From the NCBI RefSeq assembly GCF_027497235.1, contig NZ_CP114902.1:1687501-1751500 (forward strand): DNA of 64,000 nucleotides. The letters run 5' to 3'. Positions 36,138 to 44,860 of this stretch are shown in pieces. Source of the DNA: Micromonospora sp. WMMD1128 (GTDB lineage Bacteria; Actinomycetota; Actinomycetes; Mycobacteriales; Micromonosporaceae). How positions within the stretch are numbered: the stretch's first letter is position 1; each line of letters starts with the position of its first letter. The position numbers were made by a program, and so were the translations under genes. Under the pieces are notes generated by a model. The model was given only the letters and a program-made list of their open reading frames with translations. It did not search any database and was not told where the DNA came from.

Positions 36138-38555
36138 ATGGGTTCCCGCAGTACGAATCTCCGTACGAAGATCATCGCCCTGCTGGCGTCGTTGGTCGCG
36201 CTCTGGGCGTTCGCCGCCTGGGTGACCGTGCGCGACGGGTTCAACCTGCTCGGCGTGCAGGCGCTCAACGCCCGGGTCTTCGAGCCGAGCGATCCGCTGC
36301 TGCTGGAGTTGCAGAACGAGCGCCGGCTCTCGCTGCGCTATCTGGGCGAGTCCGACCCCGGGCAGTTGGCGGAGTTGCGCACCCAGCGTGAGCGCACCGA
36401 CGAGGCCGCCGGCGCGCTCTGGCGGTCGGTGCGGGACTGGCGCACCACGATCCCGGCCAGCGACGAGTTGGAGCAGCGCCTCGCCGAGCTGAAGGGCGAG
36501 ATCGACCAGCTCGCCCAGGTGCGGGACGAGGTCGGCCGCAAGGCCATCGACCGGACCGCGACGCTCACCGCGTACGACGAGGCGGTCGACGGCATCTTCG
36601 CCGTATTCGACGCGCTCGGCGGCCTCGACGACGACCAGATCGCCCGGGACACCGCCGCGCTGATCGACCTGAACCGCTCCCGCGAGCTGCTGTCCCAACA
36701 GGACGCCCTGCTCACCGGCGCGGTCGCGGCCAACCGGCTGACCGTCGCCGAGCAGACCGCGTTCGCTCGGCTGGTCGGTGCGCAGTGGTTCCTCGGCGAC
36801 CGCACCGCCCGGGAACTCGCCCCGACCGACCGGGCCCGCTACCAGCGGATGACCGAGGGTGACACCTTCAACCAGCTCCGTACGCTCCAGGACCGGGTGC
36901 TCGCGGCCAAGGGTGAGGACGTGCGGCCGCCGGTCACCGCCGCGGCCTGGCGGACCGCCGCCGACCAGGCGATGGCCGACCTGCGCGCGGTGATCCTCGC
37001 CGGTGGTGAGGACATCGTGTCCCGGGCCACCCCGGTCGCCGTCGGCGTCATCGTCCGGCTGGTGCTCGCCGCCGGTCTCGGTCTGATCGCCGTCGTCGCG
37101 TCCGTGATCGTCTCGATCACCACGGCCCGGGCGCTGGTCCGGCAGCTCGAACGGCTGCGTGAGGCGGCCCGGCGGCTGGCCGAGGAGCGGCTACCAAGTG
37201 TGGTGGAGCGGCTGGGTCGCGGCGAGGAGGTGGACGTCGCCCGCGAGGCGCCACCCCTGCAGTTCGGCGACGACGAGATCGGCCAGGTCGGCCGGGCCTT
37301 CAACGCGGTGCAGGAAACCGCCGTGCGCACCGCCGTGGAGCAGGCCGAGCTGCGCCGCAGCGTCCGCGACGTGTTCCTCAGCCTGGCCCGGCGCACCCAG
37401 GCGCTCGTGCACCGCCAGCTGACCCTGCTCGACGCCATGGAACGCCGCGAGCACGACGCCGAGGAGCTGGAGGACCTGTTCCGGGTCGACCACCTGGCCA
37501 CCCGGATGCGGCGCAACGCGGAGAACCTGATCGTGCTCTCCGGCTCGACGCCCGGACGGGCCTGGCGACGCAACGTGCCCATGGTGGACGTGGTGCGCGG
37601 CGCGGTCGCCGAGGTCGAGGACTACACCCGGGTGACCGTGCGGCCGTTGGGCGCGGTGTCACTGACCGGCCGCGCCGTCGGTGACGTGATCCACCTGCTG
37701 GCCGAGCTGATCGAGAACGGCCTCTCCTTCTCGCCGCCGCAGACCACCGTGGAGGTTCGCGGCCAGCTCGTCGCCAACGGCTTCGCCATCGAGATCGAGG
37801 ACCGTGGCCTCGGCATGAGCGGTGACGAACTGGCCGCCGCCAACGGCCGCATCGTGGACCGGTCCGAGCTGAACCTGGCCGACGCCGCCCGACTCGGCCT
37901 GTTCGTGGTCAGCCGGCTCACCGAACGGCACGGCGTGAAGGTGCAACTGAGAGAGTCGGCGTACGGCGGCACGACCGCGGTGGTGCTGATCCCCCGCGAA
38001 CTGATCACCACGGACGCCGGTGAGCCCGCCGCCGTCGCGCCGCCGCCGGTCGACGAGCCGGCGGAGACGCCGGCCGCCGCCGAGGACACCGGCGCGGTCC
38101 GGGCGAGCGGCGACGGCGACGCCGGTGCGACCGCGCCGGCCACCCCCGCCACGCCCGAGACCGAGCCGGAACCGGCGGCGCCCCGGCTGACCCCGTCCGG
38201 GCTGCCGGCGCGTACCCGCAAACGACAGTCGGCGGCCGCCGCGCCGACCGCGGAGCTGGCCGTGGTCGAGCCCCGCGCCACCCCGGCGGCGACCGACGAG
38301 ACCCCGCCGGTCACCGACGCGGGGTTGCCGGTCCGGGTACGCCAGGCCAGTCTTAACCCGGAGCTGCGGCACGACCCGTCCGGCGCGGGCGACGACGAGG
38401 CGGGGGACATGGCACGCGCGCCGGAGCAGGTACGCCAGATGATGAGCTCCTACCAGAGTGGAACCCGCCGCGGCCGCACTGACGCGGCCCGACTGCTCGG
38501 CGGGGCGCACGGGGCCGGCGGTGGGCCGGCCGACGCAAACGAGCAGGCCACCTGA
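36138..38555 (+). CDS. cvnA: conservon sensor histidine-kinase-like protein (CvnA)
   Basis: The 805-residue membrane protein has a first membrane segment at about 14-31 (LLASLVALWAFAAWV), an extracellular helical sensor domain, and a second segment at about 300-325. HAMP and a dimerisation helix (RRTQALVHRQLTLLDAMERR) follow, then an ATPase domain with LAELIENGLSFSPP and EDRGLGMSGDEL. The C-terminal 180 residues are Pro/Ala/Glu-rich and disordered. It heads a conservon. The ATG at 36138 (AGGA 7 nt upstream) is preferred over the overlapping GTG. Confidence 0.93.
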   Translation: MGSRSTNLRTKIIALLASLVALWAFAAWVTVRDGFNLLGVQALNARVFEPSDPLLLELQNERRLSLRYLGESDPGQLAELRTQRERTDEAAGALWRSVRDWRTTIPASDELEQRLAELKGEIDQLAQVRDEVGRKAIDRTATLTAYDEAVDGIFAVFDALGGLDDDQIARDTAALIDLNRSRELLSQQDALLTGAVAANRLTVAEQTAFARLVGAQWFLGDRTARELAPTDRARYQRMTEGDTFNQLRTLQDRVLAAKGEDVRPPVTAAAWRTAADQAMADLRAVILAGGEDIVSRATPVAVGVIVRLVLAAGLGLIAVVASVIVSITTARALVRQLERLREAARRLAEERLPSVVERLGRGEEVDVAREAPPLQFGDDEIGQVGRAFNAVQETAVRTAVEQAELRRSVRDVFLSLARRTQALVHRQLTLLDAMERREHDAEELEDLFRVDHLATRMRRNAENLIVLSGSTPGRAWRRNVPMVDVVRGAVAEVEDYTRVTVRPLGAVSLTGRAVGDVIHLLAELIENGLSFSPPQTTVEVRGQLVANGFAIEIEDRGLGMSGDELAAANGRIVDRSELNLADAARLGLFVVSRLTERHGVKVQLRESAYGGTTAVVLIPRELITTDAGEPAAVAPPPVDEPAETPAAAEDTGAVRASGDGDAGATAPATPATPETEPEPAAPRLTPSGLPARTRKRQSAAAAPTAELAVVEPRATPAATDETPPVTDAGLPVRVRQASLNPELRHDPSGAGDDEAGDMARAPEQVRQMMSSYQSGTRRGRTDAARLLGGAHGAGGGPADANEQAT

Positions 38556-38621
38556 CCGGCCGTCGACGCCGACGGATCCGGGACGAGAACGGCACACCAG
38601 CCGGGGAGAAGAGGACGACGA

Positions 38622-39047
38622 GTGGCGCAGAAGACGGCTTCGGGCGCGGATCTTGCGTGGCTGCTGGATGACCTGGTCGGCCGGGTCAAGCAGGCGGAAC
38701 ACGCCGTGGCGCTCTCCACCGACGGACTGCTGATGGCCTCGTCCCGCGGATTGAGCCGGGACGACGGCGAGCACCTGGCGGCGATGGCGGCGGGCATCCA
38801 GAGCCTCGCCCGTGGCGCGGGCAAGCGGTTCGGTGGTGGTCAGGTGCAGCAGACCATCATCGAGATGCAGTCCTCCTTCCTCTTCGTCACCGCGGCCGGC
38901 CGCAACGCCTGCCTCGCGGTGCTGGCGTCGGAGGACGCGGACGTGGGTTTGATCGCGTACGAGATGGCCATGCTTGTCACCCGGGTCGGCCGGTTCGTCG
39001 CCTCACCGACCCGGGAACAGCCCGCCGGCGAGAACGCGGCACGATGA
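38622..39047 (+). CDS. cvnB: roadblock/LC7 domain protein (CvnB)
   Basis: The 141-residue protein is a single roadblock/LC7 domain (DLAWLLDDLVGRVKQAEHAV, ALSTDGLLMASSRGL, then FVTAAGRNACLAVLASEDAD). In conservons this protein associates with the GTPase and the kinase. GTG at 38622 follows GAGAAGAGG. It lies 66 nt after cvnA and overlaps cvnC by ATGA. Confidence 0.95.
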   Translation: MAQKTASGADLAWLLDDLVGRVKQAEHAVALSTDGLLMASSRGLSRDDGEHLAAMAAGIQSLARGAGKRFGGGQVQQTIIEMQSSFLFVTAAGRNACLAVLASEDADVGLIAYEMAMLVTRVGRFVASPTREQPAGENAAR

Positions 39048-39433
39048 CCGGCCAGGGGGAGCCCACGGAGCAGGAGTGGGTCGACGACCACGCGGGTCCG
39101 GTGGTTCGCCCGTACGCGGTGACCGGTGGCCGGGCCCGCCCGGTGACCGGCACGTTCGATCTGATCTCCCTGGTGAGCTCGACCCGCACCGAGGTGGGAT
39201 CGGAGTCCGGGCTCGGCCCGGAGCACGTGGCGATCGTCGGCCTCTGCCAGCGGATCCAGTCCGTGGCCGAGATCGCCGCCCATCTCGACCTGCCCGTGGG
39301 CACCGTCCGGGTTCTCCTCGGAGACCTGGCGGCCCGCAGTCTGGTGCAGGTACGCGAGCCGCGCGCCACCCCCGCCGGCCTTCCCGACGAGCACGTTTTC
39401 GAGGCGGTAATCAATGGACTACGGGCGCTCTGA
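39044..39433 (+). CDS. cvnC: DUF742 protein (CvnC)
   Basis: The 129-residue protein has the DUF742 winged-helix core: VVRPYAVTGGRARPVTGTFD, CQRIQSVAEIAAHLDLPVGT, VRVLLGDLAARSLVQV. DUF742 proteins form the third member of conservons. The ATG overlaps the cvnB stop; its own end overlaps the GTPase start by 20 nt, indicating strict coupling. Confidence 0.95.
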   Translation: MTGQGEPTEQEWVDDHAGPVVRPYAVTGGRARPVTGTFDLISLVSSTRTEVGSESGLGPEHVAIVGLCQRIQSVAEIAAHLDLPVGTVRVLLGDLAARSLVQVREPRATPAGLPDEHVFEAVINGLRAL

Positions 39434-40022
39434 GCGGCCGGCGGGTGCGGCCCCGCTGCCCACCGCGATCAAGATCCTGATCGCCGGTGGCTTCGGCGTC
39501 GGCAAGACCACAATGGTCGGCGCGGTAAGCGAGACCCGCCCGCTGCGTACCGAAGAGGTGCTGACCGAGACCGGCATCGGCATCGACGACCTGTCCGGCG
39601 TGGAGGAGAAGTCGACCACCACCGTGGCGATGGACTTCGGCCGGATCACCCTCAGCGACGACCTGGTGCTCTACCTGTTCGGCACGCCCGGGCAGGACCG
39701 GTTCTGGTTCGTCTGGGACGAGTTGGCGCTCGGCGCGCTCGGCGCGGTGGTGCTTGCCGACACCCGGCGGCTGGCCGACTGCTTCCCGTCGATCGACTAC
39801 TTCGAGGGGCGGGGCACGCCGTTCGTGGTGGCGGTGAACTGCTTCGAGGGCGCCCGCGAGTTCCGGCTCGACGAGGTGCAGGCGGCGCTCGACCTGGACC
39901 CGGGCGTGCCTGTGGTGCTGTGCGACGCGCGGCGGCGGGAGTCGGCCAAGGAGGTGCTGATCACGCTGCTGGAGCACGCCATGAAGCTGCGCGAGGCGCG
40001 CCGCCGCGCCGCCGACGACTGA
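39414..40022 (+). CDS. cvnD: conservon small GTPase (CvnD)
   Basis: The 202-residue GTP-binding protein has Walker A IAGGFGVGKTTMVGAV, switch-type ETGIGIDDLSGVEEKSTTTV, the G3 stretch LVLYLFGTPGQDRFWFVW and the G4-like FVVAVNCFEG. Family proteins relay the CvnA signal. The ATG at 39414 gives the usual start, within the last codons of cvnC. Some Streptomyces conservons carry a P450 (CvnE); here a P450 operon lies directly upstream of the conservon. Confidence 0.95.
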   Translation: MDYGRSERPAGAAPLPTAIKILIAGGFGVGKTTMVGAVSETRPLRTEEVLTETGIGIDDLSGVEEKSTTTVAMDFGRITLSDDLVLYLFGTPGQDRFWFVWDELALGALGAVVLADTRRLADCFPSIDYFEGRGTPFVVAVNCFEGAREFRLDEVQAALDLDPGVPVVLCDARRRESAKEVLITLLEHAMKLREARRRAADD

Positions 40023-40113
40023 GCGCGTCCGCCGTCCGGGCAGCCTTCGGCGTGGCTCCGTGCCGCACGTCTCGGGGCAGCCTGGGCGGGCGGATCGTGA
40101 GAGCCTGTGGCGC

Positions 40114-40596
40114 ATGACCGAGGTGAACGTACGGGCGATGTCCCCGGAGGAGTTCGACCGCTGGCAGGACGAACTCGCCGCCGGCTACGCGCAGGAGCAC
40201 GTGGCCGCCGGCAACTGGACTCCGGAGGAGGCGCTCGACCGCGCACGGGAGGCGAGCGCCGTCCTGCTGCCGCAGGGCATGGCCACACCCGGCATGCTGT
40301 TCCTGCTCGGCGTGCTGCCCGACGGCTCGCCGGTCGGGCGCCTGTGGCTCGGCCTCACCCATCCGCGCGGGCTCGCCGGCTGCGCCTTCCTCTACGACAT
40401 CGAGGTGGCCGCCGAGCACCGGGGCCGAGGTCTGGGGCGGGCGTTGCTCGCCGCGGGCGAGCGGGCCGCCCGGGAGCAGGGCGCCCAGGCGCTCGAACTG
40501 AACGTCTTCGGCTCCAACGAGACGGCGCGCAGGCTGTACGAGACGTCCGGCTACCGGGTGGTCACCCAGCAGATGCGCAAGGACCTGCCCGCCTAG
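40114..40596 (+). CDS. GNAT family N-acetyltransferase
   Basis: The 160-residue protein has the acetyl-CoA binding motif DIEVAAEHRGRGLGRALLAA and the C-terminal ALELNVFGSNETARRLYETSG, YRVVTQQMRKDL. The N-terminal part (MSPEEFDRWQDELAAGYAQE) resembles family members of unknown substrate. It begins 91 nt after cvnD; the ATG at 40114 lacks a clear ribosome binding site. Confidence 0.9.
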   Translation: MTEVNVRAMSPEEFDRWQDELAAGYAQEHVAAGNWTPEEALDRAREASAVLLPQGMATPGMLFLLGVLPDGSPVGRLWLGLTHPRGLAGCAFLYDIEVAAEHRGRGLGRALLAAGERAAREQGAQALELNVFGSNETARRLYETSGYRVVTQQMRKDLPA

Positions 40597-40670
40597 CGCC
40601 GGTCCGGGCCGCTCACTCCTAGCGCCGGTCCGGTGGGCCGGGCCGGGCCCGGCGAACAGGCCCGAGATCG

Positions 40671-41519
40671 TCAGAGGCGGGTGGCGGTCCGGACCAGGGC
40701 GGCGAGGGCCCTTGACCGGCTGTGCGGCGGCCACGCGATCACCGTGGTCACCGTGGGCGCGTCCGGCACCGGCACGGCGGCCAGGTCGGGGAGCAGCAGC
40801 GTCCGGGCCGACTCGGGCAGCACCGCCGTGGCCCGGCCGAGCGCGATGAGCTGGAACAGCTGGGTGTGGTCGCGGACCTCCGGGCCCGGCCCGTCCGGAT
40901 ACGTGCCGTCCGAGCGCGGCCAGCGCGGCATCGGCAGGTCGGTCAGCGCCTCGACGTCGGCCGTCCGCAGCTGCGCCCGACCGGCCAGCGGATGCGTGGC
41001 CGGCAGGATGACCACCTGCTGTTCCGTCACCAACTCCTCGGTGTCCAGCCCGGCCGTCGAGTCGAACGGCAGGTGCAGCAGCGCCACGTCGGCCCGCCCG
41101 TCGCGCAGCAGCCGGCCCTGCTCGCCGATGCCGCACAACAGCACGTCCACCGGGACCGCGTCCGGCTCGGCGGCGTACGCGTCGAGCAGTTTCGGCAACA
41201 GCTCGCTCGACGCGCCGGCCTTCGTGGCCAGCACCAGGCCCGGGCCGCCACCCGCGACGGACGCGGCGCGGCGGGTACGCCGGTCGGCGGCGGCCACCGC
41301 GTCGAGCGCGGCGTGTCCCTCGCGCAGCAGCACCGCGCCGGCCGGGGTCAACGCCACGGTCCGGCTGTCGCGTTCCAACAACCTCACCCCGAGCCGCCGT
41401 TCGAGCGCTCTGATCGCCCGGGACAGCGGCGGCTGGGCGATGCCGAGGCGTCGCGCGGCGCGGCCGAAGTGCAACTCCTCGGCCACCGCGACGAAGTAGC
41501 GCAGCTCCCGCGTCTCCAC
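40671..41519 (-). CDS. LysR family transcriptional regulator
   Basis: The 282-residue protein has the N-terminal LysR helix-turn-helix (METRELRYFVAVAEELHFGR, LGIAQPPLSRAIRALERRLG) and a periplasmic-binding-protein-like effector domain. It is divergent from an SDR gene, and a perfect 21-bp palindrome with a T-N11-A core lies between them, so it probably controls that gene and itself. The effector is unknown. Confidence 0.93.
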   Translation of the reverse strand: METRELRYFVAVAEELHFGRAARRLGIAQPPLSRAIRALERRLGVRLLERDSRTVALTPAGAVLLREGHAALDAVAAADRRTRRAASVAGGGPGLVLATKAGASSELLPKLLDAYAAEPDAVPVDVLLCGIGEQGRLLRDGRADVALLHLPFDSTAGLDTEELVTEQQVVILPATHPLAGRAQLRTADVEALTDLPMPRWPRSDGTYPDGPGPEVRDHTQLFQLIALGRATAVLPESARTLLLPDLAAVPVPDAPTVTTVIAWPPHSRSRALAALVRTATRL

Positions 41520-41539
41520 CCCACCACCGTACCGCCGGA

Positions 41540-41560
41540 CCGATACCCGCCGGGTATCGG
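41540..41560. promoter_or_regulatory. LysR-type operator
   Basis: CCGATACCCG-C-CGGGTATCGG is a perfect palindrome in the 95-bp gap between the LysR and SDR genes. It contains ATACCCGCCGGGTAT, a T-N11-A LysR box. A partial half site (TACCCG at 41565-41570) follows on the SDR side. Confidence 0.8.
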
Positions 41561-41614
41561 ACGCTACCCGGATGGTGTTGGAGCACCGGCGGCGACCCGG
41601 ACAGGATCGACTGC

Positions 41615-42343
41615 ATGAGCGAACGCAGGATTGCGCTGGTGACCGGCGCGAACAAGGGAATCGGGTACGAGATCGCGGCCGGCCTGGGCGCGCTGGGCTG
41701 GCGGGTGGGCGTCGGCGCCCGGGACGAGCAGCGCCGGGCGGCCGCCGTGGCGAAGCTGCGCGCGGACGGCGTGGACGCCTTCGACGTGCCGCTGGACGTG
41801 ACCGACGACGCGAGCGTGACCGCCGCCGCCCGCCTGCTGGCGGAGGCCGGCGGCCTCGACGTGCTGGTCAACAACGCGGGCGTCACCGGCGGCATGCCGC
41901 AGCAGCCCGGCGACGTGGACGTGGCGACAGTGCGGACGGCGGTCGAGGTCAACGTGATCGGCGTCGTCCGGGTCACCGAGGCGATGCTGCCGTTGCTGCG
42001 CCGCTCGGCGGCGCCCCGGATCGTCAACATGTCCAGCGGCGTCGGCTCGCTCACCCGGCAGAGCGCCTCCGCCGGGGAGCACCAGACCGGGCCGCTGTCC
42101 GTGGCGTACGCGCCGTCGAAGTCGATGCTCAACGCGGTGACCATCCAGTACGCCAGGGCGCTCGGCGACACGAACATCCTGATCAACGCCGCCTGCCCGG
42201 GTTTCACCGCGACCGACCTGAACGCCTTCCGTGGGGTGCGGACGCCGCAACAGGGCGCGGCGATCGCGATCCGGCTGGCCACGCTGCCCGACGACGGGCC
42301 GACCGGCGGCTTCTTCGAGGACGCCGGCGTGGTGCCGTGGTGA
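41615..42343 (+). CDS. SDR family oxidoreductase
   Basis: The 242-residue Rossmann enzyme has the cofactor motif TGANKGIGYEIAAGL, NNAG in VLVNNAGVTGG, the catalytic Ser in IVNMSSGVGS and an intact YxxxK in VAYAPSKSMLNAV. It resembles carbonyl-reductase-like SDRs that use NADPH. AGGA stands 8 nt before the ATG. It is divergent from the LysR gene and probably controlled by it. Confidence 0.93.
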   Translation: MSERRIALVTGANKGIGYEIAAGLGALGWRVGVGARDEQRRAAAVAKLRADGVDAFDVPLDVTDDASVTAAARLLAEAGGLDVLVNNAGVTGGMPQQPGDVDVATVRTAVEVNVIGVVRVTEAMLPLLRRSAAPRIVNMSSGVGSLTRQSASAGEHQTGPLSVAYAPSKSMLNAVTIQYARALGDTNILINAACPGFTATDLNAFRGVRTPQQGAAIAIRLATLPDDGPTGGFFEDAGVVPW

Positions 42344-42364
42344 CCGTCGCGGATCATGCGGCCC

Positions 42365-44107
42365 TCAGTGGGTGATCCGGTAGCCGTCGGCCGCCGTGTC
42401 GATCCGGGCGAGGTCGGCCGAGGTCAGGCCGCGACCGGTGAACCGCTCGACCGCCACCAGCCCTTTCTCCACATGGTCGCCGGCCTCGGCGAAGTCGAGG
42501 CCGGCGACCGCTGTCGACACCTCCGGCGGATAGACGTCGCGCCCCCACGGCTCGGACGCGGCGAGCAGCCGGCCGTCCTCGGCGAAGGAGAGCCGGGTGA
42601 CGGCGTTGACGTTCCAGAACATGCTTGCCGCCCGGCCACCGATCGAGGCGGCGCACAGCACCGCCGCATCCGAGCCCCGGTAGCCGTTGTCCTCGACGAC
42701 CACTACCGCGTCGTCGTCGGCCAGCACGGCGGCGACCCAGGTGTGGGCCGCTCCGCGCAGGGACAGGTCACGGCGGAGGGTGTCGACCGGCTCCGGGCGG
42801 GCCGGATCCGCGCCGAAGGCGCGCACCACCTGCTCGACCGAGGCGCCGGTGACGACCGTGACGGTCGCCGCCTGCGAGATCGGGGAGCGCTGGATCCACC
42901 GGTACGCGTGCTCGGGCGGCCGGGCCGGCTCGGGCTCGCCGCGCAGCCGGTGCCCGAGCTGATCGGAGCGCCGGTGCACCACCTCCGGCGCGGTCGGGGC
43001 CGACCAGACGACGAGCTTGTAGCCCTCCAGCCCGGCGTCGTTGTCGTCGCGCCCGCGGGCGTGCACCCGGACCCGGTAGTCGCCCGGCCACGGCGGGGTG
43101 AGCCGCGACGATCTGCCGTCGCCCGGCACCCAGGACGTGTCACCGGCGGCGGCGTGCCAACTGACCTCGACGATCTCCTCCCACCCCGACTCCACCTCGT
43201 CCGGCGGCCCGGCAAGCACGAGAAGCTCGACGCGCACGTGACCGGTCGCGACGCCGGTGCGCACCGCCACGCCACCGTCGACCACGGCGACCAGCCCGTT
43301 GCCCGTGAAGTCGACCTCGTCGGGGAGCCCGTGCTCGGCGAGCCCGAACCGGTGCCCCTCGACGTGCAGGGTGCTGGAGGAGTGTCGCGGCAGCAGATAT
43401 TCCGCGCGGATCCGCTCCAGCAGCGCCGCCGCGTACACCGGCGGCAGTGGCACCTCGCGCAGCACGAGCGCTGCCGCGCCGACGGCCAGGCCCACGACGG
43501 CGGCGGCGCGCTCCACGATCACCGGCGGGTCCGCCTGGTGCACCGCGGCACCGGCGACCGCCACGGCGAGGCCGAGATGGGCGGCGCCGTGTGCGGCGGC
43601 GATCGCCGGCTCATCGGCCCCGGCCGGCGTGCCGGCGAGCAGCGGCGCGACGCTCCGATGCGGGACCAGGGCCCGCACCGCGGCGACCACCCGGTCGGTC
43701 AGCCCGGGGCGCAGCGCGTGCAGCACGGTCGCGGCGGACGTCGCCGCGCTGTCATTGCCGCCGCCGGTGGTCAACCACGCGTACTGGCCCGCCGGCGGCG
43801 GGGGTAGGTCGCCGACCAGATCCGGCGCGCCACTCCAGTCGTGCTCGGCGACCGTTGACTCGAGCGCGCCGAGCAGGCGCTCCACCGGCAGCGGACCGAG
43901 CGCGCGCATCTCGGCCATCCAGTCGGGCTCGTCGCCGCGCGGCTGGACCGGCCAGCGGTGCGCCTGGTGCGGATCCGCCTCCGCCGGTGCGGCCAGGCGC
44001 CCCAGCAGCCGCGCCGGCGGGACGGGCACCCGGGCCGCGAACACCGGTATCGTCGCGGCGGCGAAGGCGGCCAGCGCGTCGTTCACCGCATCCAGTGGTG
44101 CGGGCAT
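42365..44107 (-). CDS. large protein with a DUF6461-type C-terminal domain
   Basis: The 580-residue soluble protein is not assigned to a characterised function. Its last 190 residues (from YRWIQRSPISQAATVTVVTG through ARIDTAADGYRITH) look like the actinobacterial DUF6461 domain. The middle (HVRVELLVLAGPPDEVESGW, then YRVRVHARGRDDND) looks like a beta-rich domain. The N-terminal 250 residues are Ala-rich and helical. The ATG at 44105-44107 follows GGGAGG. Its stop lies 21 bp from that of the convergent SDR gene. A defence or immunity link has been guessed for such proteins but cannot be shown here. Confidence 0.7.
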   Translation of the reverse strand: MPAPLDAVNDALAAFAAATIPVFAARVPVPPARLLGRLAAPAEADPHQAHRWPVQPRGDEPDWMAEMRALGPLPVERLLGALESTVAEHDWSGAPDLVGDLPPPPAGQYAWLTTGGGNDSAATSAATVLHALRPGLTDRVVAAVRALVPHRSVAPLLAGTPAGADEPAIAAAHGAAHLGLAVAVAGAAVHQADPPVIVERAAAVVGLAVGAAALVLREVPLPPVYAAALLERIRAEYLLPRHSSSTLHVEGHRFGLAEHGLPDEVDFTGNGLVAVVDGGVAVRTGVATGHVRVELLVLAGPPDEVESGWEEIVEVSWHAAAGDTSWVPGDGRSSRLTPPWPGDYRVRVHARGRDDNDAGLEGYKLVVWSAPTAPEVVHRRSDQLGHRLRGEPEPARPPEHAYRWIQRSPISQAATVTVVTGASVEQVVRAFGADPARPEPVDTLRRDLSLRGAAHTWVAAVLADDDAVVVVEDNGYRGSDAAVLCAASIGGRAASMFWNVNAVTRLSFAEDGRLLAASEPWGRDVYPPEVSTAVAGLDFAEAGDHVEKGLVAVERFTGRGLTSADLARIDTAADGYRITH

Positions 44108-44195
44108 GTGGGACCTCCCCGTCCGGTCTTCCGACAGCGGGCAGAGAATCGCATCAACCCCCGACAGTTCCGGCCGGCGTGCCATCATCGGCGGC

Positions 44196-44600
44196 GTGGC
44201 TAGCGAGTCCCGGCACCTCAGCGTGCACATCGACCGTCCGGTCGCGACGGTCTACGCGTTCGCGTCCGACCCGGCCAACCTGCCCCGCTGGGCACCCGGC
44301 CTGGGCGGCTCGGTGACGCGCGAGGGCGGCGACTGGTTCGTGGAGACGCCCGCGGGCCGGGCCCGGCTGACGTTCGCGCCGGCGAACGACTACGGCGTGC
44401 TCGACCACGAGGTGCGGACGCCGTCCGGCGAGACGGTGTACGTGCCGTTGCGCGCCATCGCCGACGGCGACGGCACCGAGGTGGTGTTCAGCCTGCGGCG
44501 GGGGCCCGGCATGAGCGATGTGGAGTTCGAGCGGGACACCGCTCTGGTCGAGGCCGACCTGGCCCGGCTCAAGGCTGTGCTGGAGTCCGCAGAGCGGTGA
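44196..44600 (+). CDS. SRPBCC family protein (START-like lipid or ligand binding fold)
   Basis: The 134-residue protein follows the SRPBCC pattern: LSVHIDRPVATVYAFASDPA, then NLPRWAPGLGG, a beta region ending VYVPLRAIADGDGTEVVFSL and a C-terminal helix (ALVEADLARLKAVLES). These proteins bind a hydrophobic ligand in a deep cavity. The GTG at 44196 is the likely start; no ribosome binding site is seen. It is divergent from the DUF6461 gene. Confidence 0.85.
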   Translation: MASESRHLSVHIDRPVATVYAFASDPANLPRWAPGLGGSVTREGGDWFVETPAGRARLTFAPANDYGVLDHEVRTPSGETVYVPLRAIADGDGTEVVFSLRRGPGMSDVEFERDTALVEADLARLKAVLESAER

Positions 44601-44689
44601 AGGTCGCCGTTGTCGTGACCACAGAGCGCAATTCCTTGATGGCTTGTGCCCCGTTTTGCAACCTTGATCCTTTCCGGATGTAGTTTTCA

Positions 44690-44718
44690 TTGACTCCGGC
44701 TTGCGTCGTGGATAGCGT
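44690..44718 (+). promoter_or_regulatory. promoter of the short attenuated leader transcript
   Basis: TTGACT (44690-44695) and TAGCGT (44713-44718) are separated by exactly 17 bp, one of the best sigma-70-type promoters in the window. Transcription would begin near 44725, about 35 nt before a small ORF. Confidence 0.7.
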
Positions 44719-44759
44719 CGGGGCCAGGTTGATTGACCGATGACAACCACGGGGATGGC

Positions 44760-44807
44760 ATGAGTGAGGTTCTGCGGCGCTGGCCGCATTCTTGGCTGCA
44801 TTATTGA
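44760..44807 (+). CDS. leader peptide with two tryptophan codons
   Basis: ATG at 44760, with GGGGA just upstream, encodes 15 residues, MSEVLRRWPHSWLHY, followed by TGA. The first Trp codon lies in a perfect TGCGGC-GCTG-GCCGCA hairpin (44773-44788). A strong terminator starts 12 nt after the stop. The promoter, leader peptide and terminator form the layout of a ribosome-mediated attenuator, although two non-adjacent Trp codons are few for trp control. Confidence 0.5.
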   Translation: MSEVLRRWPHSWLHY

Positions 44808-44818
44808 GCTGTCTCGGC

Positions 44819-44860
44819 AGACCCATCTCGGGTTTTCTGGTCCTGGGATGGGTCTTTTTT
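44819..44860 (+). terminator. canonical rho-independent terminator with T-run
   Basis: A 14-bp stem (44819-44832 with 44842-44855, two G-U pairs, nine perfect pairs at the base) has a 9-nt loop and is followed by T six times ending at 44860. This is the only terminator in the window with a clear T-run. Confidence 0.85.

Noticed and set aside
36138..40022. ordinary two-component system
   Set aside because: There is no response regulator; the following roadblock, DUF742 and GTPase genes identify a conservon instead.
44760..44860. classical trp operon attenuator
   Set aside because: Only two separated Trp codons are present, no trp gene follows, and no clear anti-terminator was seen by eye; it is kept as an attenuator-like unit of unknown target.
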